Assembly: GCA_965112965.1 (NCBI GenBank) | Contig: CBCOTE010000018.1 | Location: forward strand, 1 to 38,912 | DNA length: 38,912 nucleotides | Direction: 5' to 3' | Source: CBCOTE01 sp965112965 | GTDB taxonomy: Bacteria; Desulfobacterota; Desulfovibrionia; Desulfovibrionales; Desulfovibrionaceae | In this document: positions 1-9,147 of the stretch, piece by piece | Numbering within the stretch: the first letter of the stretch is position 1 | Layout of the letters: the number at the start of each line of letters is the position of its first letter | Notes under the pieces: model-generated | What the model was told of the DNA's origin: nothing | Databases searched by the model: none | What the model saw: the letters and a program-made list of their open reading frames with translations, nothing else | Made by a program: the position numbers and the translations under genes

Positions 1-225
1 ATCTCGAGATAATTCAGACGCTATATTCCATTGATTTGTCCTAATCGACCAAAAGCCTATTATCAAAATATTTTTTTGACTACGTTTATTTTTTTGTCAG
101 ACTCACCCTACTTTGTCCAGAAATTTCTTTTTTGTCTATTCGTTTATATAGATTAAACATTTCTCATATAAAAATGTATGCTGATATACTGCTATATATT
201 TCGTTAAAGCTCTCATTATAACCGT

Positions 226-3200
226 TTAGTCGAGAAAATTCAGCTGTTTTTCTTTGTGCCTGCTCTTGGCCGTTAGGGTTGAGCGTGAGATCCGGTTTAT
301 GACTCCAGGTAAGACGTTTACTTCGGCCAGGATTGGTTTTAGAAATCGTGATCTCGGCAGCCGCAGCATTCGGCCGTGTAGCTGCCGAGATGTGGCGTGG
401 CTAAGGAATAATGCCTCTTTGGACCGTGTAAGGCCGACATAGAACAGTCGTCGTTCTTCGGCCAGGTCCTCAGATAGGGCCGTAATCATTGTAGGTGAAT
501 TAGCGTTGGCCAGTAGGCTCAGTCCAGCGAAGGGCAGGATGCCTTCCTCTAGAGCAGGCAGAAATACCGCCCCGAATTCCAACCCTTTGGCCGCGTGTAA
601 GCTCATTATTCGGACTTTCTCACTTTTCTGGGCAACTAATTCAAGATCATTTATTAGATTCACCTTGTTGATCAACCCCACCCAGCTATTCGTTTCGGTA
701 TAGAGTTGTAATAACTCTATATAGGCTTGACTCTGCCAGTAGAGTCGATCGAATGGTGGAGTATCTTTCAAGTATGTAGCCAGAGTTTTGGGACCTTCGG
801 CCAAGACCATCTCAGGACAGGTAAGGGTGGCATGCTCGCCGTCGGCTGGTCTAGGGAGCAGGAAGTCCATTCCAACTAGGCGGGCGGCAGCAGCTAGGAT
901 CATGGCCGTGCGCGGCTCGTGCCAAAAGGCCTCACTCTCAGGCACAGAACAGGGGATGCCCGAATGTAAGATGGCACGTTTGATCATGGGCATGAGTGTC
1001 TTGATGCGCACGAGTACTACCACCTCTCCGGGATTGAAGGCGGCTTCCAGGTTGTCTATAGTATTGCTAATCCCGCTGCCGGCATCCCGGTCTGAATCTG
1101 TTAGGGAATGGCTGCTGATGCCTACTAGCCGGCGTACCTGGCGGCCGATCCAAGCCGCCTCAGCTTCGTTATTTGGTGCTTCAAATATGTGGATGTGTCC
1201 GGATCGCGAGATTTTCGGTATTAGTCGGGGAGTTGCTGGGATGAGCCGGGCGGCAGCGCCTAAGATGGTGGCGCCGGATCGGTAGTTCTCCTCCAGGGAA
1301 ATCACCTGACAGTGGGGCCAGCGGGCGCGCAAGACGATATCTATGTCGGCCAGTCCGCCGCGGAAGGCGTAGATAGCCTGGTTGGGGTCGCCGATGGCGA
1401 AAAATCCGTGGCCATCTAGTTCGCCTGTAGCTTTTTGGGTGAGGGCCGTGACCACAGCTAACTGGAGGGGAGAGAGGTCCTGGATTTCGTCCACAAGTAC
1501 GTGAATGTACGGGGAGATGTAAATACCTTGGGTGATTTGTTTGAGCCAAAATTCTAGAAGGTCGGTGTAGTCTACAAGATTCCAAAGTTTTCGGAATTTG
1601 ATATAATTGCACAGGGCATCGGCTATATCTTCGGGATCGCCTGAATTACTGAGACTTTGTAGTCGTTCCCGGGCCAGGACAGTGGAATTGTAGAAAACTT
1701 GGCATTTTTTGGCTGTAAGTTTAGGGTTAGATTCTCGGAAAGCCCGACGGGCAGACTCTTCGGAGAGTACCACAGGTGTCTTGCCCCAAGTCTGGCGCCA
1801 GTGATCAAAAGCCAAGGCATGGAGCGTATCGGATTTAGATAGCGTCGTGTTATATCCGAAATATTCGAGCAGACGTCGGGAAAGTTCTTGGGCAGCTTTG
1901 CGGGTGAAGGTCACAGCCAAGATATGATGTGGGCGTATTCCTTGCTCCAGGAGGTGAGCGATACGATTGAGGAGAGTATGAGTTTTACCAGTTCCTGGCC
2001 CGGCGATGACCAGCACCGGTCCGTAATCAGCTTTGACAGCGCGTATTTGGGCGGGATTTAGATTCCGTCTGGACGACTGAAAAGTGTTAATGTTGGCAGT
2101 CGGATCCACTTGATTGTGGAGCACTACATTATTCGGGGCGACGGTACTGGCAGTGTCAGCTATATCATCGGGGGGAGCAAAGTGGAATTCTTTGATGGAG
2201 GTTGGCTCGTGTTGAAGGTGTGCAGACTTATAGCGGCTTACAGTGGCAGCTGCAGGTGCGGTCATCAAGGTGAGGCCATGATAGAGTTCTCGTTTTTCCT
2301 TGGCCGAGAATACATGAATGGTTCCGTACTGCCCGTCGAAGCCAGGGGTCTTTATGACTTCGCCGTGTCGCATGCGGTCGATGCCTTCGGCCAGAAGCGG
2401 TGAAAGTTGGGCTAGTTCCTCGCGGGGGGCGTCTCGCAGTACGGCGAGCTCTGAGCCGAAGCGGCGTAGGCAGTGGATATAGAGCTGCCGCACGCCTTTG
2501 GTGTTTGGGCCGATATTCAGCACCTCGCCGAGGATTTCAGCCAGCGGTATGAAAGAGACGAACCCTGGATGGCCGGCCGGCTGTACGGGCGTGTGGCGGT
2601 CAGCTAGGGCTAAGACCCGGTGCAGGCTGCCTAAAGTTAGTTTTTTGCTGCAGATGGGGCAGGTAGTTCTCCGTTCAAGAGTGTCACGTGGGTCAAGTGC
2701 TACTCTACAAGTACGGTGGCCGTCGAGGTGATACTTACCCTCTTCGGGGAAGAATTCTACGGTACCAAGGAAACGATGGTCTAATGATTCGCCCCGTAAG
2801 GCGCTGTAAATGCCTTCATAGGAGGGGTTACCTCCGAATAGGTTGAGTTCGCGGCCGAGTTTTTTTTCAGAGTGGGCGTCGGAGTTAGAAATGAGCTGGA
2901 AGCGGTCTAGGCTGCTCCATAGCCAGTTCATATCTGGGTCTGAGGATAAGCCAGTCTCCAGTGCAAAGACTTCAGTACTAAGGTCGTCGAAACATTCCTC
3001 TACGGTGTCGAATCCTGAGCGAGACCCGAACAAGGAAAACCATGGAGTCCAGATATGGGCCGGTATTAGGAAAGCTAATGGGTCGGTTTCTAAGACTATT
3101 TCCAACAAATGTCGAGAGTTAAGGCCTAAGATAGGCCGGCCGTCGGCCGTTAAGTTGCCGATCTTCTCCAATTTGCAGCAGAAGCGTTCGGCTGCTTCGA

Positions 3201-3555
3201 AATGGGGCATATACACGAGGTTATGGATTTTGCGTACTGCTCCGTCGTGTTTGTAGATGGAGCTGATCTCCCCCTGGAGCATGAATAGAATGTGCCTAGA
3301 GGTTAAGGGACCGTATTGGAGTAGTTCAGTGTCTAGACTGGTCGGTTCTTTGAGACGTAGAAGGCCATTGTTGGAGTCGGGTTCAAGCTCCCGGGCTAAC
3401 TCTTCACGCCAGCCGGGATGAGTGAGGTCGCCGGTGGCCAGGACGTCAATACCCTTTAACTGAGCCCAGGCGGCCAAATGTTGTAACGTCAGACTGCGGC
3501 TGGTAGCTCGGGAAAAACGTGAGTGTACGTGTAGGTCAGCAGTAAAGTGAAACAT
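226..3555 (-). CDS. EndoQ-like PHP nuclease domain fused to a UvrD-family DNA helicase
   Basis: An 1109-residue two-part repair protein. The N-terminal ~320 residues look like endonuclease Q/YqxK: PHP metal ligands H9/H11 (DLHVHS), D43/H46, E96, H111, H167 and D226/H228 (SDAH), then a zinc-ribbon-like part with C283, C299 and C302. The C-terminal part is a superfamily 1 helicase: Q-motif NPAQ, Walker A AGPGTGKT near 515-522, VDEIQD near 690, GDPNQAIYAFRG, ENYRSG, SLHAAKGLEF and YVGLTRS near 1040. EndoQ cuts 5' of deaminated or abasic sites (known for the family), so I infer a nuclease-helicase for damaged-base repair. The extreme C-terminus, KQLNFLD, resembles a beta-clamp-binding QL-x-LF peptide. 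The start leaves only six residues before the DLHVHS strand, as expected; no clear Shine-Dalgarno is seen. It lies 192 bp downstream of pgpA on the same strand. All helicase motifs are intact. Confidence 0.93.
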   Translation of the reverse strand: MFHFTADLHVHSRFSRATSRSLTLQHLAAWAQLKGIDVLATGDLTHPGWREELARELEPDSNNGLLRLKEPTSLDTELLQYGPLTSRHILFMLQGEISSIYKHDGAVRKIHNLVYMPHFEAAERFCCKLEKIGNLTADGRPILGLNSRHLLEIVLETDPLAFLIPAHIWTPWFSLFGSRSGFDTVEECFDDLSTEVFALETGLSSDPDMNWLWSSLDRFQLISNSDAHSEKKLGRELNLFGGNPSYEGIYSALRGESLDHRFLGTVEFFPEEGKYHLDGHRTCRVALDPRDTLERRTTCPICSKKLTLGSLHRVLALADRHTPVQPAGHPGFVSFIPLAEILGEVLNIGPNTKGVRQLYIHCLRRFGSELAVLRDAPREELAQLSPLLAEGIDRMRHGEVIKTPGFDGQYGTIHVFSAKEKRELYHGLTLMTAPAAATVSRYKSAHLQHEPTSIKEFHFAPPDDIADTASTVAPNNVVLHNQVDPTANINTFQSSRRNLNPAQIRAVKADYGPVLVIAGPGTGKTHTLLNRIAHLLEQGIRPHHILAVTFTRKAAQELSRRLLEYFGYNTTLSKSDTLHALAFDHWRQTWGKTPVVLSEESARRAFRESNPKLTAKKCQVFYNSTVLARERLQSLSNSGDPEDIADALCNYIKFRKLWNLVDYTDLLEFWLKQITQGIYISPYIHVLVDEIQDLSPLQLAVVTALTQKATGELDGHGFFAIGDPNQAIYAFRGGLADIDIVLRARWPHCQVISLEENYRSGATILGAAARLIPATPRLIPKISRSGHIHIFEAPNNEAEAAWIGRQVRRLVGISSHSLTDSDRDAGSGISNTIDNLEAAFNPGEVVVLVRIKTLMPMIKRAILHSGIPCSVPESEAFWHEPRTAMILAAAARLVGMDFLLPRPADGEHATLTCPEMVLAEGPKTLATYLKDTPPFDRLYWQSQAYIELLQLYTETNSWVGLINKVNLINDLELVAQKSEKVRIMSLHAAKGLEFGAVFLPALEEGILPFAGLSLLANANSPTMITALSEDLAEERRLFYVGLTRSKEALFLSHATSRQLHGRMLRLPRSRFLKPILAEVNVLPGVINRISRSTLTAKSRHKEKQLNFLD

Positions 3556-3747
3556 AGCGCCGAGTTAGTATTGAGGCTGTGAGGTATGGGGTGCGGGTAA
3601 ACCATAGCCGGATGTGATACCGAGGCGTGCTGAAATACCATGGTCGGTAGTGGTACTGTAGTCGCGAGCGGGAGTGCGGCAGGGGATTAGGTCCTGGTAG
3701 GCTAGCTGAGTTAAGGGCGGTTGTGATTGAGGCGGTGGTTGACTGGT

Positions 3748-4284
3748 TCACACTGAAATTACCTTGGCAAACAGCAAAAGTTGGATGGCAGCAGCGGTAT
3801 AGAGGCCGCTTACCAAGTCGTCCAAGAGGATGCCCCAGGCTCCATCTAGGCGGCGGTCAATCCAGCGGGCGCCTGGGAGTTTGATCATGTCTAATGCCCG
3901 AAATAGAAAGAAGCCCCAACCCGCTACGGGCCAGAATGGGAGATGTGGAAAACACAGGGGGACCATTAGGTACCCAATTACTTCGTCCAAGACAAACTCT
4001 TTTGGGTCTTTACATTTGAAGTGGGCCGAGGCCCAGGGGGTGAGCCGGTGGTTTAGCCAGGCAAGCGCAACCATACTTGCGGCCATGACAATCCATCGGC
4101 CTGTGGGGGCGGTGTAGATCCAGAGTAAGGCATGCCAGATAACTCCGGTCAAGGTCGCACAGCTCCCCGGTAGGATCGGTGAAAGCCCTAAGAATCCAAC
4201 TGAGGCCAGGGCGAGTCGGCTCCATTTTGGAGTCGGACGTGGTATTTGGTAAGGAGGGGGGGCGGTGGATGGGGCGCTGGGCAT
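3748..4284 (-). CDS. pgpA: Phosphatidylglycerophosphatase A
   Basis: A 178-residue integral membrane phosphatase that should dephosphorylate phosphatidylglycerophosphate to phosphatidylglycerol at the inner membrane. Family landmarks appear in order: LGLSPILPGS near residues 33-42 (normally ...SP.aPGT, here Ser for Thr), KDPKEFVLDEVIG in the middle, FFLFRALDMIKLPGA and GAWGILLDDLVSG near the C-terminus. Several hydrophobic segments separate these acidic motifs. The first ~20 residues are proline-rich and not conserved, so the true start could be slightly downstream. No good ribosome-binding site precedes the ATG. The next gene on the strand is the EndoQ-UvrD fusion; no functional link is evident. 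Length is normal for the family. Confidence 0.9.
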   Translation of the reverse strand: MPSAPSTAPPPYQIPRPTPKWSRLALASVGFLGLSPILPGSCATLTGVIWHALLWIYTAPTGRWIVMAASMVALAWLNHRLTPWASAHFKCKDPKEFVLDEVIGYLMVPLCFPHLPFWPVAGWGFFLFRALDMIKLPGARWIDRRLDGAWGILLDDLVSGLYTAAAIQLLLFAKVISV

Positions 4285-5752
4285 TGGGCAATTGATCAGT
4301 AAATATTTGTGGTCACGGACTGTTGGTGGTATGTCAGCGGTTAGTGGGAGAATTTTTTATTTTCTATCAAGGCCAGGGAGTTAAATCTGAGCCAGTTAGT
4401 CAGGCGTACAGAGGTGTCTACTTCATGTTATAGCAGTTGTTTTGTCTGCTCCTAGAGGCTGACTAGATAGAGTATATATAGAGTACATAGATTCCGATCA
4501 GTGTCCGTGCATTATTCTAAGTTTGGTTATCGTCAATGCTGTTATGGACGGCATTCTAAGTAGCTGAAAAGTATGGCTGGTGATGGTTTAGGGCCGATTG
4601 GATACTGAATAATTTGTCGGGGCAGCAGGTGATATTTGCACCACGATGTCGGTTTGGTACTTTAAGACGGAGATGAAGGCGCATGTTCTCGATAGAGGTA
4701 GACAGCTAAAAAAATTATTCTACAATAGTGTTTCGCCGTGGACTAGAAGAACCCGAAGGATTGGGCGAGTTATGATGATATGGTCAACAGGCCGGTGGTG
4801 TTGATTTTGTCGAATGATGCGGAATGTTTTGTATCTCCAATGAAAAAATGCGGCCGTAAGAATAAAGTCGTTACTGCACAGAACAACTGTAGCGTGTGAA
4901 TGAAGAGATGACAATCAGTTTTAAAATTTTATAATATGTTTATGCTAAATAAAAAATGTGATCAGTGTCGGTTTCGTTTTTGGGCTAAGCGGTTGGACAG
5001 GTGTGTGCCGATTTATGGTGTTACAGCTAGCGGTGTTGCAGGATGCTGTTGCCAGGGCGTTAAATTGGAGTTTATGGCGTTTGAGGCCCTGTAAATTGTG
5101 GGTTAGTCTGCTTATATAGCGGTCTGCAGGAGAAATGAGGGCTATTAGTTGGCCTGCTCGGGTTGCATATAGTCATTATTGATTGGTTGTTTTATCAAAA
5201 CATGCCAGGATATTGCCGACACATTGGTCAGCTTTGTCCAACTAATCCGGCAGAATCTGAATTTTTAAATAGCCTTTTCTATGGAATTGTTTATCCCGAA
5301 GACTACTAGGGTGGTCAACTCAATAATCTGACTGTTTGGATCGTTATATTAAAATTCTGGGCAGCCTGAATCCGCGTGCGGAGTGGCCTTCGATTTCTGA
5401 GTGGTGTTAGATTAGATCGTCGGCATACTAATTCCTAGTCTTTAAAGTCAGCCAGGTATGGTCGTGGTTGGCTACGATTGATGAATTGTCCGGCCAGAGG
5501 GGCATTCTTATTGCCGCTTCATGGATATAATTATGGCTGGCAGTGCCCGAATCAGCCGCTAGTTTGTCCAGGAGCTGGCCTCAGGGCTGAATAATCAGCT
5601 AAGCGGATAAATCTACCTGTTGAGTCTCGGTCTATATTATTATCTCTGTCAACGGTATTTATTAGAATTCATATTAATATCCTGGATATTTTTTTAGGTA
5701 CGTTCAAAAAACATTGCCCCTTGCTCTTTGGAGGCTGGCGTGGATGGAGGGC

Positions 5753-5884
5753 ATGAGTGGTGTGGTAGTCTTGTCTCGTAGTGGGTCGCTAGTAATGGTT
5801 TTAATAGTCGGTTTAGTTTTGACTCTGACTATATTTACTTCTAGGCGGGATAAGGAAAAGCCTTTGTCTGTCGCGGACTCCTAA
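5753..5884 (+). CDS. Possible 43-residue single-span membrane peptide
   Basis: ATG at 5753 is preceded at good distance by TGGAGGG, a strong Shine-Dalgarno. The 43-codon frame ends in TAA. The peptide has a short polar head, one hydrophobic span from about residue 13 to 29 (LVMVLIVGLVLTLTIF), then a basic and charged tail TSRRDKEKPLSVADS. That layout (short head, one helix, RR/K flank, soluble tail) is typical of small accessory subunits of membrane complexes such as CcoQ or CydX, but I do not recognise the family. It stands alone in a gene-poor stretch. It could be a retained small gene or a chance frame; the combination of ribosome site, helix and basic flank favours the former only moderately. 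Confidence 0.4.
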   Translation: MSGVVVLSRSGSLVMVLIVGLVLTLTIFTSRRDKEKPLSVADS

Positions 5885-6764
5885 ATCACAAGGTCTCACA
5901 GGTATGTGGGCTGCAGGATTAAGCGGTCGAAGTCTTGGAGTGAAGTCAACGGATATGCCGGGCCAGGAAGGGGCAGTTCATGTATATGTCATCATGGGCG
6001 TGAGAGTGTTCCAAACAGGTACGACTTAAGCCTTACTTATTGGTTCTGACCGTACGGCTGCTACCTTGGAGCTTGAAGGTCCGTCTAAGCTGTAGAGTGG
6101 AACTGATAGTGTTACCGGATCTTGGGGGGGGCTATTGATGGCTATGCTCAGCGTTTTAGCCAGGCTACAGAAGGGTAAAAAAAGACGGGTCCGTTATAGT
6201 TTTATCTATATTTTACCGAGTTATAGGCTATCGTTCGGGATGAGCTTGAGGAATATAAGGTGGAAGTTTTTAACGATATATTTAGCACATGACAGGCAAT
6301 GAGGATCGGGGGGACTGTTTAGTCGGATATATGTGTCACTTAGAGAGTGGAGGCATTGGTTCTGGTAGCCGGGACGTTGATATCGGATGGGGGGCATTAG
6401 ACATTACGGGTTACTGCAGGTTGGTCTGGTTCAGAAACCATTACATTTTTGGGATGGAATTTTGGGGATTAAGAGATTGTCGGTAGATTTTTAGGAGGGT
6501 AGTTTTTGGGCTATCCGGATGATTTTATGGCAGATTTTAAAAAAATAGGTATTATGGCTATATTGCTGGCCGGCGAGATCAACTCGTTGTCTTTTAGATT
6601 TGATCGGATGTCATCAAGAACACCGGGACTTTGGTTCTTCTTATGGCCGTGAGTGCGGTTTGGGTTACCAGAAATAATTAATTTCAAAAAGAAGCGACCT
6701 AGCGTTGGGTTTGTCTGGTGGCCTCCGTATCAAAGAAGAATCCGAGCTCAAGAAAAATCCGACT

Positions 6765-6802
6765 ATCAGGCAGCAAAAAATAACTTTTTTTTGCTGCCTG
6801 AT
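6765..6802. terminator. Strong bidirectional terminator-like hairpin
   Basis: ATCAGGCAGCAAAA (from 6765) pairs perfectly with TTTTGCTGCCTGAT (to 6802) around a short A/T-rich loop. The stem is 14 bp, longer if loop A and T bases pair. The sequence after it is T-rich (TTTATCTTTT), and A bases sit inside the left arm, so it could work in both directions. It lies about 290 bp beyond the end of the glycosyltransferase gene on the minus strand. Confidence 0.6.
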
Positions 6803-7087
6803 TTTATCTTTTCAGTGAGTCTACCGAACCTTTTGGCTGGTTTAGACTGTTATATGTAAGGGTCCCGGAAGGCCTTATTCGATGTTATGATTCTAGGAAT
6901 GTATCAGCTGGAGCCGTTAGATCATAGGCGGTTCGGGCTGAATAGTGTATGCCGGGATATTGGAACGGCGACTGATCAGTTGCTAGAACGATCAGGCTAG
7001 GAGGCATAGTAAATATAGTAACGTAACGGTTAGAACGGCTGGATTCCAAGGGTATTAGTATAGGTTGGCCAGGATGCATTGTAGGGG

Positions 7088-8299
7088 TTACCTTAAGGTT
7101 TCTATTACCCGGGCGCCCCAGGTGACACGATAGGTTGCGTGGCGCCAAGTTAAGCGATTGGTGATCCAGGTGCGTAAATAGGCCCCGGCAACAAAAAACA
7201 TAGTACAGGCCAGAATCATGGTGAAAATAATAAGCGGCGATGGTTTAGGAAGCAGTTGCCGGAACCAGTTCGCGAGTCCGGTAAGTCCGGCCAATATGAG
7301 CAGGCCGACGATGGCCCAACTTGGTGACGCCCAGCCGCAGGCTACGGCTATGATGCTGCCTAATGCGGCCAGGGGCGGTAGGGCCAACATAAGAGCTATT
7401 GGTGCAGCTGTCATCCAGAGCAGAGGAAAACAGTATTTGAGGTAGAGAAATTGCCGCACCAGCCAGGCCCACCAAGTATGCAGGGACACCGCGGCTAAGT
7501 TTGTGGTTAGACAGGCTTCAGGTATAAAGCGACAATATACCTGGTGTGCTTTGAGCAAGGCGGCCAATGAACAGTCGTCTACTACGGTGTTGGCCCATAG
7601 CCGGGCTACATTTAGTCGTTCGAAAGCGCTGCGGGTAATGGCCATAGCTCCGCCCCATGGCTGAGCAAATAGGGGTAGACATTGCAGGCAGTGTATGCTG
7701 AGGACGGTGGCGAGCATCCCGAGGGTGCCAACCTTTTGATCTAGGGGCCTAATACGGTGGTAGCCTGTGGCCACCTCAGCCAGGGCTATGGGATCGTGGC
7801 CGGCTAAGGGCGCAGTAAGCCGCCGTAGGAAATCTGTGGCGGCTAGGTGGGAGGCATCACAGAAGGCCAGGACTTGATTGGTCGGTTGGGTAGCCGCTAC
7901 GCCAGCTAGGAGGTTATAATTTTTTTGGCCATTTCCGGTAGCTAATCCAGCCAGGATATGCCGGGCATGGTGTACTCCCATAACCAGAATACGAGCCGTA
8001 GCCGTAGCTGGATCATTTTTGTCCTGAGTTACGAGCAGGACATTGTGATTTGGGTGGTCCTGGTTGAGTAGGCTGCGTATGGCCGGTAGGATAGAATGGT
8101 CGTCGCCAGTTAAGGGAATGATTAATGTGGTGTAGGGCCAAAGGTTGGGCTCAAGATCCGACCTTCGGAGGGAACTGGGGGCGTTGCCTCCGTTTGGGCT
8201 AGCAGCTACAGATCGTCGTACAGTCCGGTTGGCTAGACCGAGCACGATGGTCAGGATGAGCATGGGCAGGGCAATGGTCAAGGCCATAGCGTAAAACAC
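7088..8299 (-). CDS. Membrane-bound family 2/21-type glycosyltransferase
   Basis: A 403-residue protein with an N-terminal membrane helix, a cytoplasmic GT-A catalytic domain and about three C-terminal hydrophobic segments. It resembles ceramide-glucosyltransferase-like or HpnI-like enzymes. Motifs seen: TTLIIPLTGDD at the nucleotide-binding start, VLAFCDASHLAATDFL (DxS/DxD-like metal site), PWGGAMAITRSAFE (acceptor region), VVDDCSLAALL (catalytic acidic pair) and VRQFLYLKYC in place of the usual (Q/R)xxRW. It should transfer a sugar from a nucleotide-sugar to a membrane lipid; the acceptor is unknown. Translation probably starts at a GTG just after AGGAGGATCT, with an internal ATG five codons later as the alternative. 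No hopanoid or lipid genes adjoin it, so the substrate cannot be inferred from context. Confidence 0.82.
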   Translation of the reverse strand: MFYAMALTIALPMLILTIVLGLANRTVRRSVAASPNGGNAPSSLRRSDLEPNLWPYTTLIIPLTGDDHSILPAIRSLLNQDHPNHNVLLVTQDKNDPATATARILVMGVHHARHILAGLATGNGQKNYNLLAGVAATQPTNQVLAFCDASHLAATDFLRRLTAPLAGHDPIALAEVATGYHRIRPLDQKVGTLGMLATVLSIHCLQCLPLFAQPWGGAMAITRSAFERLNVARLWANTVVDDCSLAALLKAHQVYCRFIPEACLTTNLAAVSLHTWWAWLVRQFLYLKYCFPLLWMTAAPIALMLALPPLAALGSIIAVACGWASPSWAIVGLLILAGLTGLANWFRQLLPKPSPLIIFTMILACTMFFVAGAYLRTWITNRLTWRHATYRVTWGARVIETLR

Positions 8300-8300
8300 A

Positions 8301-9147
8301 GATCCTCCTAAGTAATGGGGGGATATCAGATGGACGGCGTTGGATATATGCTTGGGCTTGTCGGCTCTGGCGCGAAATCAATAATGTTAGATAATGTAAA
8401 AAAATAATAAACTCGTATTGAGGTACTAAAATATCTATCTGGCTTCATGTTGGTCAATATACATGATACAAACTGTACATTGTTAGGCCTGGGGGAGCGG
8501 TTTGTCAAGGCATATATTATATAGTTGGAGATATAGGAGAAAACGTGATAGGCGTCTTACTGGTTGTCTATGATAACGTGTTGTGTGCTGACCATATTCA
8601 TAGCTGCCGTCCTGCATTTTGCATTGATCGGGCCTATTCTTTAGAGGCTTGGTGGTTGTGCTTGAGGCTATTAGTGAAACAGTATTATATTACATTGACC
8701 CTACTGGCCTGCGACCCATTATGTCTTTCACTCACCCTAGTCTAATCCCAGCAACTGTAGTTGTTTGACCTACTACATCATCATATACAGTCTTTAGCCG
8801 ATTGAATTGACCCGCCACATCAATGACTACTAGAATTTTGATGGCTTTTGTTTTTTTTATGTCGGCTACCTTGTTCGTAAGAACTATTTTCTGTGCCCGT
8901 CGTGGTTTAGTGTCATAATTATTTTTTTTGATCGACTAAAATTGGCTGCGGAGTTTTATTTCATCCGTTTTGGTAGGTCCTTATTAGCCTGGCTCTGTTA
9001 GGTGTCTGAGCATTAAGCCGTGGTATGTGGCGTGAAATTAAGAAGCCGAGAACGGTACGGAGAGAATGATCTGCTGAAGTTCTTCCGACCCGGCCAGAAA
9101 ATAGTCTGAGTTGGCAAGGAATATAGTATACCTTTAAGTGGTATAAT
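8301..9147. other. Intergenic stretch, no gene seen
   Basis: About 850 bp between the glycosyltransferase start and the ahcY stop. A/T-rich near 8390-8410 and 8850-8930. Frames of about 60-66 codons here have no family features. No tRNA, terminator or clear promoter was recognised. Confidence 0.6.

Larger units (their letters stand above)
4285..7087. other. 2.8-kb region without a recognisable intact gene
   Basis: All six frames are broken by frequent stops. The plus strand is G/T-rich (for example 21 G against 8 C in 5041-5100). An 8-G tract lies at 6124-6131. The only items I could support are a possible 43-codon membrane peptide at 5753-5884 and a strong hairpin at 6765-6802. Open frames of about 65 codons (6289-6486, 6653-6859) have no family features and are probably chance. 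The region is best read as old, decayed coding DNA, but no parent gene could be named. Confidence 0.6.

Noticed and set aside
788..1285. Long plus-strand frame opposite the EndoQ-UvrD gene, and similar frames opposite ahcY, ald, serS and the PcrA-like gene.
   Set aside because: They are antisense shadows of conserved genes and show no independent motifs.
3536..3751. A 71-codon minus-strand frame between pgpA and the EndoQ-UvrD gene.
   Set aside because: GTG start, no ribosome site, composition unlike a folded protein and no recognised motif.
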